64,000 nt of DNA from contig JBCBSP010000004.1 of assembly GCA_039819095.1 (NCBI GenBank), forward strand, positions 62,001 through 126,000, written 5' to 3'. Position 1 is the stretch's first letter. Every line of letters begins with the position of its first letter. Below the pieces are notes generated by a model, which saw only the letters and a list, made by a program, of their open reading frames with translations, did not search any database and had not been told where the DNA came from. A program made the position numbers and the translations under genes. The DNA is from JBCBSP01 sp039819095. Its GTDB lineage: Bacteria > Pseudomonadota > Alphaproteobacteria > Caulobacterales > Maricaulaceae. This document shows positions 33,875 to 42,004 of this stretch, piece after piece.

Positions 33875-34849
33875 ATGACGGTGCCTGTTCCTCCTCAACG
33901 TCCCTCGCGGCGTGATCGCATTGCAGATCGCCGTGTCGCGGATTCGGTCAAAACCAGCTGGGTGGAACGCGCGCCCGAGGCCGTAAGGCCGTATCTGAGG
34001 CTTGCGCGTTATGACAGGCCGGCAGGCTTCTGGCTGCTCGCGATTCCGTGCTGGCAGGGTCTGGCGCTCGCCCGATCCGGATCCGGATTTGAGCCCGGCG
34101 ATTTCTGGCTGGCCGTGCTCTTCCTGATCGGCGCGGTGGCCATGCGCGGCGCGGGCTGCACCTATAACGATATCGTTGACCGCGATCTGGATGCGAAGGT
34201 CGCGCGCACCGCCGACCGACCGTTGGCCGCCGGAACCGTCAGCCTCAAAGGCGCCTGGGCCTTTCTGGGCGCGCAGTGTCTGGTGGGGCTTGTGGTGCTG
34301 ATCCAGTTGCCGCCGGTCGCGATCTTCATCGCGCTCGGTTCCCTGGCGCTGGTGGCCGCCTATCCCTTCATGAAGCGGATAACCTGGTGGCCGCAGCTCT
34401 GGCTGGGACTGACCTTCAACTGGGGCGTACTCGTTGCAGCCGCATCGGTTGGCGCGTTTGACGGCGGGCTCTGGCTCGCTGTGCTGATCTTCTATGCCGG
34501 CGCGATCCTGTGGACGGTCGGCTATGACACGATCTACGCCTGTCAGGACATTGAGGATGATGCGCTGGTCGGGGTGAAGTCCTCGGCGCGCGCGCTGGGC
34601 GGGCGCATTCGGTCCGGGGTGGCCGCTCTCTACGCAGCATCGGCGTTTTTATCCGCTACTGGCGCTGTGCTTGCAGGGGCCGGGCTGGTGATGGCGGTCG
34701 GGTTCGCGGCCTATGCGCTGCATCTGATGATTCAGGCGCTGCGTTTTGATCCGGGGGACGGGCCGGATTGTCTGGCCCGTTTCAAATCGAACGCGACGGC
34801 CGGATTGATCCTGACCGCGGGCCTTGCCGCTTCGGCCCTTCTGGCGTGA
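33875..34849 (+). CDS. ubiA: 4-hydroxybenzoate polyprenyltransferase
   Basis: A 324-residue integral-membrane prenyltransferase for ubiquinone synthesis. The first Asp-rich motif is GCTYNDIVDRDLDAKVARTADRPLAAG and the second DTIYACQDIEDDALVGVKSSARALG, both needed to bind Mg and polyprenyl diphosphate. About eight or nine membrane helices are visible. The start at 33875 follows GGAGGGGAG. It diverges from rsmE, leaving about 80 bases for promoters, and ends at a strong hairpin. Ubiquinone is consistent with the b561 and acyl-CoA dehydrogenase chemistry elsewhere in the window. Confidence 0.95.
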   Translation: MTVPVPPQRPSRRDRIADRRVADSVKTSWVERAPEAVRPYLRLARYDRPAGFWLLAIPCWQGLALARSGSGFEPGDFWLAVLFLIGAVAMRGAGCTYNDIVDRDLDAKVARTADRPLAAGTVSLKGAWAFLGAQCLVGLVVLIQLPPVAIFIALGSLALVAAYPFMKRITWWPQLWLGLTFNWGVLVAAASVGAFDGGLWLAVLIFYAGAILWTVGYDTIYACQDIEDDALVGVKSSARALGGRIRSGVAALYAASAFLSATGAVLAGAGLVMAVGFAAYALHLMIQALRFDPGDGPDCLARFKSNATAGLILTAGLAASALLA

Positions 34850-34856
34850 TCCATGA

Positions 34857-34888
34857 TGAGAGCCCCGCCGTCGCCGGCGGGGCTCTCA
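34857..34888. terminator. Hairpin terminator between ubiA and cheZ
   Basis: TGAGAGCCCCGCCG (34857-34870), loop TCGC, CGGCGGGGCTCTCA (34875-34888): a perfect 14-base stem between convergent genes. No strong T-run, so termination may be Rho-assisted. Confidence 0.7.
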
Positions 34889-34906
34889 TGTAATGAATCA
34901 AACAGT

Positions 34907-35581
34907 TTAGTCGAACAGCGCGTCGATCGAATTCTGATCGAGATCGCTCTCGAACAGCTCGTCGATGGAGCCCTGGTCGTGCTCAGGACCGCCGATCGCC
35001 GGGCCGTTCAGGTGAAGCTTCTTGCGGCGCTCCTCCTCCAGAACCTCGTCATCATCAGCGTTTGCATCATGCACGCCCATGGCCTGTGCAAAGCGCGTGA
35101 CGCGTTTTTCCACGTGCTTGAGCGAATCCACCACCTTGGACACGCGTTGGCCGGAAAGATCCTGGAAGGAGCAGGACTCGATGATGCGCATCATCGCCTC
35201 ATCGACCTGAGCCTTGTAAGCGTCGGGATCGGACGCGTCCGCGCCCAGGATTGTCTCCGCCTCGCTCATGATGGTTTCTGTGGCGCGTTCGGTGTCGCCG
35301 ACGACCGCTTCGAGCTCCTTGCCCGCTGAGGGGATGCGCTGCTCCTTGATATCGTTCGGGCGCAGCTTGGAAATCTCGTCGCGGGTTCGCGCGATATAGT
35401 CGGCGATGTAAGCAAACTCCCCGCAGATCGACTTATCGAGCGATGAGAAGAAGATCTGCATGGTGTCGGTCAGCTGCTGGGCGAGCTTAAGCACGTCCAT
35501 CACCTGAGCGTCTTTCAGATCGCTGGCCTTCAAATCGGCGAGCGAATCTCGAAAACGTTGGGCTACGTCTGCAGCGGCCAT
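34907..35581 (-). CDS. cheZ: CheZ-like CheY-P phosphatase with duplicated C-terminal motif
   Basis: A 224-residue helical protein predicted to dephosphorylate CheY-P. The active-site segment ESCSFQDLSGQRVSKVV (136-152) contains the Asp141 and Gln145 equivalent to CheZ Asp143/Gln147. After an acidic linker (about 172-200) the C-terminus carries two copies of a CheY-binding-like motif, QGSIDELF (203-210) and QNSIDALF (216-223). E. coli CheZ has one such tail. The gene follows cheY by 49 bases on the same strand, supporting a functional pair. Confidence 0.88.
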   Translation of the reverse strand: MAAADVAQRFRDSLADLKASDLKDAQVMDVLKLAQQLTDTMQIFFSSLDKSICGEFAYIADYIARTRDEISKLRPNDIKEQRIPSAGKELEAVVGDTERATETIMSEAETILGADASDPDAYKAQVDEAMMRIIESCSFQDLSGQRVSKVVDSLKHVEKRVTRFAQAMGVHDANADDDEVLEEERRKKLHLNGPAIGGPEHDQGSIDELFESDLDQNSIDALFD

Positions 35582-35629
35582 TGGGTCCTCCCTGACTGCA
35601 TTCGGTGAAAAGCGAAAAGCCTGTGCGGC

Positions 35630-36016
35630 TTAGAAATCGCCCAACACCGCCGTCATTTTTGCTTTCAGGGTGCCCGCATTGAACGGCTTGACGATGTAGT
35701 TGTTCACGCCGGCCTTCTTCGCCGCGACAACGTTTTCCGTCTTGGATTCGGCCGTCACCATGATGAAGGGCGTGGATTTCACGGCCTCATCGGCGCGAAC
35801 CTTCTTCAGAAGCTCGTAGCCGGTCATCGGCTCCATGTTCCAGTCAGAGATGACCAGCCCATAGCGTTGCTTCTTCATTTTCTCGAAGGCCTCGGTTCCG
35901 TCCGAAGCTTCATCCACGTTCTCAAAACCGATCTGCTTGAGCAGATTGCGGATGATCCGCAGCATGGTCTTGTAGTCGTCCACGATCAGAACCGGCATCG
36001 ACGTATCGACAGCCAT
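35630..36016 (-). CDS. cheY: CheY-like single-domain response regulator
   Basis: A 128-residue receiver domain. The acidic pocket Asp13/Asp14 (VLIVDDYKTM), phosphoacceptor Asp58 (VISDWNMEPMTG), the conserved Thr88 (FIMVTAE) and Lys110 (YIVKPF) are all present. The sequence closely resembles chemotaxis CheY, including ISDWNMEPMTG. No output domain. It is first in a pair with cheZ. A TTTAACC motif lies about 105 bases upstream, on the coding strand, in the gap shared with the divergent MaoC gene. Confidence 0.94.
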   Translation of the reverse strand: MAVDTSMPVLIVDDYKTMLRIIRNLLKQIGFENVDEASDGTEAFEKMKKQRYGLVISDWNMEPMTGYELLKKVRADEAVKSTPFIMVTAESKTENVVAAKKAGVNNYIVKPFNAGTLKAKMTAVLGDF

Positions 36017-36120
36017 AACCCACCTCCAGGTCTTCAGTTTCCACCCCCCGCATCGATCCGGCTCTCAGTCCGAATTCGTACGGCGTACGGATGGACACTA
36101 GACAGTTGCGGTCAAAATTC

Positions 36121-36128
36121 GGTTAAAC
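36121..36128 (-). promoter_or_regulatory. CtrA-like half site upstream of cheY
   Basis: GTTTAACC on the minus strand, 105 bases before cheY and 28 bases before the divergent MaoC start. The CtrA half-site is TTAACC(AT). No partner TTAA at seven bases was found. A direct repeat CGTACGGCGTACGG lies at 36077-36090. Confidence 0.3.
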
Positions 36129-36155
36129 ACATCGCTTCGCAGGGAAGGACGCTTG

Positions 36156-36596
36156 ATGAGCGAGTTTCAGGGCTACGGGCTGGACGAGTTGGAAGTGGGC
36201 CAGTCGGCTGAAATCGAGCGGCTGGTGGACGACGCCGCCGTACGCAAATTCGCCGAGGTGTCCGGCGACTTTAATCCGCTGCACATGGATGAAGACTACG
36301 CACGCAAGACCGCCTTTCGCGGCCGGATCGCGCATGGCGCGTTGATCGCCTCTTTTATTTCCTGCGTGCTCGGCAACCATCTTCCCGGTCCCGGCGCCGT
36401 GTTTCAGGGCATGAGCATGCGCTTCCAGCGCCCGGTGCGGATCGGCGACACCGTCATCGCCCGCGCCGAAGTCGTCGAAGTGGACGTGAAGGCTCGCCAG
36501 GTGAAGCTGCTTTGCCAGTGCACGGTGGATGGCGAGGTCGCCATGGAGGCCGATGCCGAAGTCATGGTTCGCAAGCGCCGCTCGCGCTCGGCCTGA
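36156..36596 (+). CDS. MaoC-family enoyl-CoA hydratase (PhaJ-like)
   Basis: A 146-residue single-hotdog hydratase. The signature DFNPLHMDEDYARKTAFRGRIAHGALIASFISCVLG holds the (R)-specific hydratase-2 dyad Asp and His. Such PhaJ-type enzymes convert trans-2-enoyl-CoA to (R)-3-hydroxyacyl-CoA and can feed polyhydroxyalkanoate synthesis. ATG at 36156 is favoured over the TTG one codon earlier. It is followed by ribF after 20 bases, a likely shared transcript without obvious metabolic link. Confidence 0.88.
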   Translation: MSEFQGYGLDELEVGQSAEIERLVDDAAVRKFAEVSGDFNPLHMDEDYARKTAFRGRIAHGALIASFISCVLGNHLPGPGAVFQGMSMRFQRPVRIGDTVIARAEVVEVDVKARQVKLLCQCTVDGEVAMEADAEVMVRKRRSRSA

Positions 36597-36616
36597 GCAC
36601 GGCTTCCCGCGCGGTC

Positions 36617-37549
36617 ATGAGCCCGGTTATCGAAACCAACGCCATCGAAGACCTGCCTGACGCGCATCGCGGAGGGGTGGCGGCGCTGGGCAATTTCGAC
36701 GGCGTTCACAAGGGCCATATGGCAGTGCTCGAAACCGCTCGAACGCTCGCCGTCGAGCTTGACGTCGAGCTCGTTGCGGCGGTCTTCAGGCCGCACCCGC
36801 GCCGCTATTTTCAGCCTGACGCGCCGCCATTCCGGCTTCAGAGCGACGCGCAGCGCGTGCGCGCGCTCGCCGCCGCCGGGGCGCGGCGCGTTCACGCCAT
36901 CCCGTTCGGGCCGGATATGGCGGCGATGAGCCCGGAGACTTTCTGCCACGCCGTACTCGCCGAGGGGCTCGGACTTGCCGGCGTGGTGACGGGGCCAGAC
37001 TTTCGCTTCGGCAAGGGCCGCGCCGGCGATGTCGGCCAGCTCGCCGAACTGGGCGAACGCTTCGGTTTCACCGTGCGCGCAGCTGACGAGCTGGCGCTGG
37101 ATGGTGGGCGGGTTTCCTCCACCGGTGTGCGTGAAGCCCTGATGACCGGCGAGCCGGAGCGCGCGAGTGCGTTGCTTGGCCGGCCCTTCGCCATTGAAGG
37201 CGTCGTCTCCAAGGGCGATCAGCGTGGCCGCCATCTCGGTTTCCCAACGGCGAATATTCCGCTGGGCGATTATGTACGCCCGCGCTTTGGCGTTTACGCA
37301 GTTACGGCCAAGCGTGGTGACGACGCGCCCATCAAGGGCGTCGCCAATCTCGGCGTGCGCCCAACCGTGGAGGGTGAGGAAGCGCGACTGGAAGCGCACC
37401 TGTTCGACTTTTCCGGCGATCTGTACGGCGAAACGCTGGAGGTGGCGTTGCAGGCCTTCATCCGTCCTGAGCGCAAGTTTGACGGGCTTGATGCGTTGAA
37501 GGCCCAGATCGGCGCTGATAGCGATCAAGCACGAGCCTTGTTGGCCTGA
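36617..37549 (+). CDS. ribF: Bifunctional riboflavin kinase/FAD synthetase
   Basis: A 310-residue enzyme that phosphorylates riboflavin to FMN and adenylates FMN to FAD. The N-terminal nucleotidyltransferase has ALGNFDGVHKGHMAVLE (about residues 22-38) and VVTGPDFRFGKGRAGD. The C-terminal kinase has SKGDQRGRHLGFPTANIPLGDYVRPRFGVYAV and the FIRPERKFDGLDALKAQI tail. ATG at 36617 is used, and the longer frame overlaps the MaoC gene. No FMN riboswitch is seen. The next gene is convergent 12 bases away. Confidence 0.95.
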   Translation: MSPVIETNAIEDLPDAHRGGVAALGNFDGVHKGHMAVLETARTLAVELDVELVAAVFRPHPRRYFQPDAPPFRLQSDAQRVRALAAAGARRVHAIPFGPDMAAMSPETFCHAVLAEGLGLAGVVTGPDFRFGKGRAGDVGQLAELGERFGFTVRAADELALDGGRVSSTGVREALMTGEPERASALLGRPFAIEGVVSKGDQRGRHLGFPTANIPLGDYVRPRFGVYAVTAKRGDDAPIKGVANLGVRPTVEGEEARLEAHLFDFSGDLYGETLEVALQAFIRPERKFDGLDALKAQIGADSDQARALLA

Positions 37550-37560
37550 GGCTTCCCGCC

Positions 37561-38922
37561 CTATGCGGCGCGGATGCGTTCCAGGAATTGCGCGACTTCG
37601 CTGCGCAGCTGTTCAGATTGTTCCCCGAGCGCTTCGGCTGCGCCGACAACCGCGTCGGCGGACCGGCTTGTTGTTTCCGCGCCGGCGCGGACGTCCGCGA
37701 TGGTTTCCGAGACGGCGGTTGCGCTCCTTGCTGCGGTGTCAGTTGTGCGCCCGATCTCTGCGGTCGCTGCGTTCTGCTCCTCTACGGCGGCGGAGATCGA
37801 TGCGGAGACATCGTTGACGCGCATAACGGCGGCGGAGACAGCCTCGATCGCTCTGACCGCGTCGGCGACGACCGCCTGAACCTCGCCGATGCTGCTGGAG
37901 ATATTTTCGGTGGCGGTGGCGGTTTGTGCAGCGAGGGATTTCACCTCGCTCGCGACGACCGCGAAGCCTTTGCCGGCCTCGCCGGCCCGTGCAGCCTCGA
38001 TCGTGGCGTTCAGCGCAAGCAAGTTCGTCTGGCCGGCCACCGACTCGATCAGCGACACGATCTCGTCGATCTTGGCAGCGGCTTCCGACAGCTTGGCCAT
38101 GGTCTCACCCGTGCGTCGGGCCTCATCTGAGGCGGTTGAGGAATCCTCCGCCGCTTCGCCGGCGCGCGCAGAGATTTCTGCAATCGCCTGGGACAACTCG
38201 CCCGCCGCCCCGGCCACGCTTTGGGCCGCGCCGCTTGCTGATTCAGCCGCGCTGGCGACCTGGGCGGACTGCTCATTGGTGCGTTGGGCCGTCGATGACA
38301 TGTCCTGGGCGGTTCCCGCCAGCTTACCCGAGGAGGCCGCCAGGGTTTCGGCGATCGCTGCGATCTGGCTCTCGAATTCGCTGGCGAGCTTATTGAATTG
38401 GTTCCGGCGAGCTGTGTTCCGGTGATCATCGATGACCGACATGACCAGTTCCATGTCCAACATCACCGCCTTGATGAGGGCGGCGACCTTCGAGCGCGGG
38501 CCATCGGCGGCCTTGCGCCAGCGGCCCAGCATCGGCTCCGCGCGCTCCTGGTCGAGCACGGCGTGCGCCATGCCTATCATCAGTTGGTTATAGGCGCCGA
38601 AATACCATTCCGGCTTCAGATCAAGCCGGGCGTGCGCCGCCCCGATGCGGCCCACCGAGGCTTCGTAGTCGGCGTCAAAGCGAGCCGAGACGATTTTCAG
38701 CCAGTGCTCGAGCTGCTTTTCCTTCGCATGCGCGACGCCGGCCTCGCTTCCGAACATGGCGTAGATTTCCGGATGACCGGCGAGGTCAGCGTAGAAGGCG
38801 TCGAGAACCCCGGGCAGGCAGGCTTTAACAACACTGTGCAGCGATCGTAGCGCACGGGCGTCAGCCTCGCTGAAACCGATGAAATTGAGCCGCGATTCAA
38901 ACTTGGAACGGGCATCGACCAT
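37561..38922 (-). CDS. Globin-coupled methyl-accepting chemotaxis protein (copy 1)
   Basis: A 453-residue soluble chemoreceptor. Residues 1-165 are a protoglobin-type sensor with FYADLAGHPEIYAMF, KEKQLEHWLKIV and IGAAHARLDLKPEWYFGAYN, where His97 is the probable proximal haem ligand, as in HemAT. The rest is an MCP signalling domain with NLLALNATIEAARAGEAGKGFAVVASEVKSLA, the hairpin tip (EQTNLLALN region), and QNAATAEIGR. No membrane segment is seen, so it is cytoplasmic. It should sense O2 or another gas and bias CheA. A TTAACC motif lies 43 bases upstream. Copy 2 lies two genes away. Confidence 0.93.
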   Translation of the reverse strand: MVDARSKFESRLNFIGFSEADARALRSLHSVVKACLPGVLDAFYADLAGHPEIYAMFGSEAGVAHAKEKQLEHWLKIVSARFDADYEASVGRIGAAHARLDLKPEWYFGAYNQLMIGMAHAVLDQERAEPMLGRWRKAADGPRSKVAALIKAVMLDMELVMSVIDDHRNTARRNQFNKLASEFESQIAAIAETLAASSGKLAGTAQDMSSTAQRTNEQSAQVASAAESASGAAQSVAGAAGELSQAIAEISARAGEAAEDSSTASDEARRTGETMAKLSEAAAKIDEIVSLIESVAGQTNLLALNATIEAARAGEAGKGFAVVASEVKSLAAQTATATENISSSIGEVQAVVADAVRAIEAVSAAVMRVNDVSASISAAVEEQNAATAEIGRTTDTAARSATAVSETIADVRAGAETTSRSADAVVGAAEALGEQSEQLRSEVAQFLERIRAA

Positions 38923-38964
38923 TGCAGCTCTCCATTGAGGTTGCTGCGATCGTGCACACCCTTT

Positions 38965-38971
38965 GGTTAAT
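38965..38971 (-). promoter_or_regulatory. TTAACC motif 43 bases upstream of globin-MCP copy 1
   Basis: ATTAACC on the minus strand. The same hexamer lies at a similar distance before copy 2, so it is a candidate shared regulator site (CtrA half-site type). Confidence 0.35.
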
Positions 38972-39082
38972 AAAATGCTTGAGTTGAAAAGTGCGCCCCT
39001 TTAGGGGGAATTCGCGCTCAATGTTCGCTTTACGTCACGAGCTGGGGCTGACCCGTTTCGGTTTAGATCATGAGGCCATGAC

Positions 39083-40465
39083 CTAGCGCTCCACGCGTTC
39101 AATCGGCGGCATTCGCCAATCGCCTCTGAGCACCTCGTCTTGGGGCCAATACAGGCGGGCAGTCAGCGCGTAATTCTCTCCGACAGGCGTCGGCAGCCAG
39201 TTCGCCCGCTGGCCGGGGCCGGGGTCTTCGCTCTGCAGATAGAGCGTCAGCGATCCGTCGGGATCGAATTGCAGGGCATCACGGTCGCCGAGCGCATACC
39301 GGTCGATGGTGTTCTCGCTGAGATATCCGGCCTCGTCATAGACGGTGATCGACCAGAAGGCGTTGACCGGAGGCAGGCCGCCCGGCGCAAAGCGGATCCG
39401 GTAGGCGTGATCGCCATGCAGGCCCGCGCCTGAAGCATCGCTGGACGCCGAGGGGTAGACGGCGTCTTCCGGCCAGTTGGCGCCCAGCCCGATGCGGGCC
39501 ACGCCGGCGCGCAGCGCGTAATCGGTCCCGTAGCGGCCAAGGGCTGTGGTGTGCACCGTCCAGCCCGCAGGCCGGTTCAGCACAGCATCGGCGAGCCGCT
39601 TGCGCGCGGTCTCCACGCCGCGTGCGATTGCGGTTCTCGCCAGCGGGCCGAAGCGTGAGCCATCCAAGGACGTTCCCGGTTCAATCCCCAGCGAGGCCAG
39701 ATCGGCGAGCGCGCCGGTATCGTCCGGGGCGGCGGGATTGTCCGCCATCAGCTCGGCCAGCGCGTTGAAGAAGGCCTCCGGCGTCATCGCGGCGACCTGG
39801 TCCGGTGGACGATTTGCGCCCGGCGGCGAGGCGGGCCGCGCTGCGGTTGGACCGGTTAGCCGCACGGCGTCCTGCAGGACGTGAACGCGCGAAATGTCAT
39901 CACCGCCCGCAGTCTCGATACGCAGGATGATCCAGGCGATGGAGGTCGGCGAACGGATGAGCGTCTGACCGGGTTCGGCTTCGGCTGCGCCCCCGGGTCC
40001 GGTAATGAGATATCGGCCCGGCGCGCCGCCATTCAGCCGGGTTCCCGGCGCGGCGGCCGTATTGGTCCAGGCGTCCAGCAGCTGGGCGAGATAATAGCGT
40101 TCACCCATCGCAGGCAGATCAAGCTCGACCGGGCCGGCTGCGAGGTCGAGCCACGCGATCGAATAGAGCGTGTCGACATTCGGCCGGATGACATTGGTCG
40201 TCGCCGGCGAGGGCAGGGCGCGGATATGCGCCAGCGTATTGAGTTCGAAGTCAGGCCGTCCCGGCGGCGCCGGCGCGTGAACCATGGTGCGCCGCGTTAC
40301 ATCGCTGAGCACGAGCGGGTAGCCGTAGACATAGGCCTGGCCGGCCGCCTCGCCGAGCGCGCGAAGCTCAAGGCCCTGCGGGTTGCGCGTCGCCCAGCTC
40401 CACGCCGAGGCGCAGAGCGCGGCGAGCGCAAGCGCCGCTCCAATCCCGATCAGAAGCCGGCCCAT
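39083..40465 (-). CDS. DUF1254/DUF1214-family exported protein
   Basis: A 460-residue protein with an N-terminal membrane anchor or signal (LLIGIGAALALAALCASAWSW). The DUF1254 domain includes AYVYGYPLVLSDVTRRTMVH, the PNVDTLYSIAWLDLAAGPVELDLP region and AWTNTAAAPGTRLNGG. The C-terminal DUF1214 domain includes NAFWSITVYDEAGYLSENTIDRYALGDRD and WLPTPVGENYALTARLYWPQ. The family is widespread and uncharacterised. It sits between two paralogous globin-coupled chemoreceptors on the same strand. A hairpin overlaps its ribosome-binding region. Confidence 0.88.
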   Translation of the reverse strand: MGRLLIGIGAALALAALCASAWSWATRNPQGLELRALGEAAGQAYVYGYPLVLSDVTRRTMVHAPAPPGRPDFELNTLAHIRALPSPATTNVIRPNVDTLYSIAWLDLAAGPVELDLPAMGERYYLAQLLDAWTNTAAAPGTRLNGGAPGRYLITGPGGAAEAEPGQTLIRSPTSIAWIILRIETAGGDDISRVHVLQDAVRLTGPTAARPASPPGANRPPDQVAAMTPEAFFNALAELMADNPAAPDDTGALADLASLGIEPGTSLDGSRFGPLARTAIARGVETARKRLADAVLNRPAGWTVHTTALGRYGTDYALRAGVARIGLGANWPEDAVYPSASSDASGAGLHGDHAYRIRFAPGGLPPVNAFWSITVYDEAGYLSENTIDRYALGDRDALQFDPDGSLTLYLQSEDPGPGQRANWLPTPVGENYALTARLYWPQDEVLRGDWRMPPIERVER

Positions 40466-40470
40466 GTCCT

Positions 40471-40495
40471 GCTCTCCCCATTCAGCAGGGAGAGC
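40471..40495 (-). promoter_or_regulatory. Hairpin overlapping the DUF1254 ribosome-binding site
   Basis: GCTCTCCC (40471-40478) and GGGAGAGC (40488-40495) form a perfect 8-base stem. On the coding strand the purine arm reads GGGGAGAGC and ends six bases before the ATG, so pairing would mask the Shine-Dalgarno. It could also be a terminator for the upstream MCP gene. Confidence 0.4.
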
Positions 40496-40524
40496 CTAAC
40501 CGCCCATCGGCGCGGTTTCGAGCT

Positions 40525-41895
40525 TTATGCGGCGCGCATATCCTCAAGGAAGCGGGACACCTCGCCGCGAAGACGCTCAGCCTGCTCGGCGAGCGCTTCG
40601 GCGGAACCGACCACGCTCTCGGCCGATTGCTGGGTCTCCTGCGCACCGGACAGCACGGTGGAGATGGATTTCGCCACGCTGTCGGCGCTGGCTGCGGTCT
40701 GCTCGGTATTTCGCCCGATTTCAGCCGTCGCGGCGTTCTGTTCCTCCACCGCTGCGGAGATTGAGGCGGATACCGAGCTGAGGCGCTCGATCGCGCCGGA
40801 TACGCCGCCAATCGCTTCAACCGCCTCATTGACCACGGTCTGCACCCCGCCGATCTGGCTGGAGATTTCCTCGGTGGCCTGAGCGGTCTGGGCGGCGAGG
40901 GATTTCACCTCGCTGGCGACCACCGCGAAGCCCTTGCCGGCTTCGCCGGCGCGCGCCGCTTCAATCGTGGCGTTGAGCGCCAGAAGATTGGTCTGTTCGG
41001 CCACCGATTCGATCAGGTTGACGATTTCGCCGATTTTGGTGGCGGCGACCGAGAGCTTCTCCATGGTTTCGCCGGTGCGGCGGGTTTCGTTGGAGGCTTC
41101 CGCAGAGCCCTGAGCGGCTTCGCCGGCCCGCGCGGAAATCTCTGCAATGGCGCCGGTAAGCTGGGAGGCCGCACCCGCGACGCTTTGGGCGGTCGCGGTG
41201 GCTTCGTCTGCGGCGGCCGCGACGGAGGAGGATTGTTCACTTGCGCGTTCAGCCGTTGAGATCATAGAGCGGGCGGTCTCGGTGAGCGCGTTTGAGGCGC
41301 CGGAGAACGAGCCGACAATGGCGGTGACTTCTTCGTCAAACTTTGCAGCCAGCGCTTCAAAACGGTCGCTGCGCTCACGCGCCTGATGCTGGTAGATCAC
41401 CGTGATGACCAGCTCCATGTCGAGCATGACGGCCTTATAGAGAACGCCTAGCGCCTGGCGGGCTTCAGCATCGCCGCCCTTTGGGCCGAAGAAGCCCGCG
41501 CGCTTGGCGCTGGCGTCCAGCACGGCATTGCTCAAACCGTTCAGAAGGAAGCTGTACGCGCCGAAATACCATTCCGGCTTCAGCTGCAGGCGCGCATGGG
41601 TGCGGCCGACCGCGAGCACGGAATTGAGATAGCTGTCGTCAAACCGCGCTTCGCAGATCCGCAGCCAGTGCTCGATCTGTTTTTCCTTGGCGTGCTCCAT
41701 GCCCGCCTTGCCGCCGAACATGGCGGCGACTTCGTCGAACTTGCTGATATGAGCGTAGAACCGGTCGAGAACCGGGGGAAACTGCTCCACCAGGAGCGGC
41801 TTCAGCGCCCGCAGGGCGTCACGGTCCGCATTGTCCAAACCTAGGAACGCAAGGCGGTGTTCGAGCTCAATTTCAGGATGCTGAGAGTCTGCCAT
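40525..41895 (-). CDS. Globin-coupled methyl-accepting chemotaxis protein (copy 2)
   Basis: A 456-residue paralogue of the 37.6-38.9 kb receptor, with the same architecture: protoglobin domain (KEKQIEHWLRICEARF, VGRTHARLQLKPEWYFGAY with His100) then MCP signalling domain (NLLALNATIEAARAGEAGKGFAVVASEVKSLAAQT, QNAATAEIGRNTEQ). The signalling domain is strongly conserved between the copies. The sensor domains differ more, and copy 2 carries a short SAKRAGFFGPKGGDAEA insert near residue 130. This hints at different ligands or affinities. ATG at 41895 is chosen because the longer frame adds unrelated sequence. Confidence 0.93.
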   Translation of the reverse strand: MADSQHPEIELEHRLAFLGLDNADRDALRALKPLLVEQFPPVLDRFYAHISKFDEVAAMFGGKAGMEHAKEKQIEHWLRICEARFDDSYLNSVLAVGRTHARLQLKPEWYFGAYSFLLNGLSNAVLDASAKRAGFFGPKGGDAEARQALGVLYKAVMLDMELVITVIYQHQARERSDRFEALAAKFDEEVTAIVGSFSGASNALTETARSMISTAERASEQSSSVAAAADEATATAQSVAGAASQLTGAIAEISARAGEAAQGSAEASNETRRTGETMEKLSVAATKIGEIVNLIESVAEQTNLLALNATIEAARAGEAGKGFAVVASEVKSLAAQTAQATEEISSQIGGVQTVVNEAVEAIGGVSGAIERLSSVSASISAAVEEQNAATAEIGRNTEQTAASADSVAKSISTVLSGAQETQQSAESVVGSAEALAEQAERLRGEVSRFLEDMRAA

Positions 41896-41943
41896 AATTG
41901 ATGATCCCCATGAAAAACGTGGGAAAATCCGTACGGCTTGTCT

Positions 41944-41950
41944 GGTTAAC
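41944..41950 (-). promoter_or_regulatory. TTAACC motif 49 bases upstream of globin-MCP copy 2
   Basis: GTTAACC on the minus strand, followed seven bases downstream by CCGTACGG (41929-41936). Positioned like the motif before copy 1. Confidence 0.35.
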
Positions 41951-42004
41951 AAGGTGCTTCGCAACTGGCTGACGCACTCGTTCTGCGGCGCCACGTCGCA
42001 GGGC

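Noticed and set aside
36121..36128. Full CtrA site upstream of cheY
   Set aside because: Only the TTAACC half was found; the partner TTAA seven bases away is missing, so only a half-site is claimed.
36512..36616. Upstream extension of ribF
   Set aside because: It overlaps the MaoC gene and its residues show no similarity to RibF.
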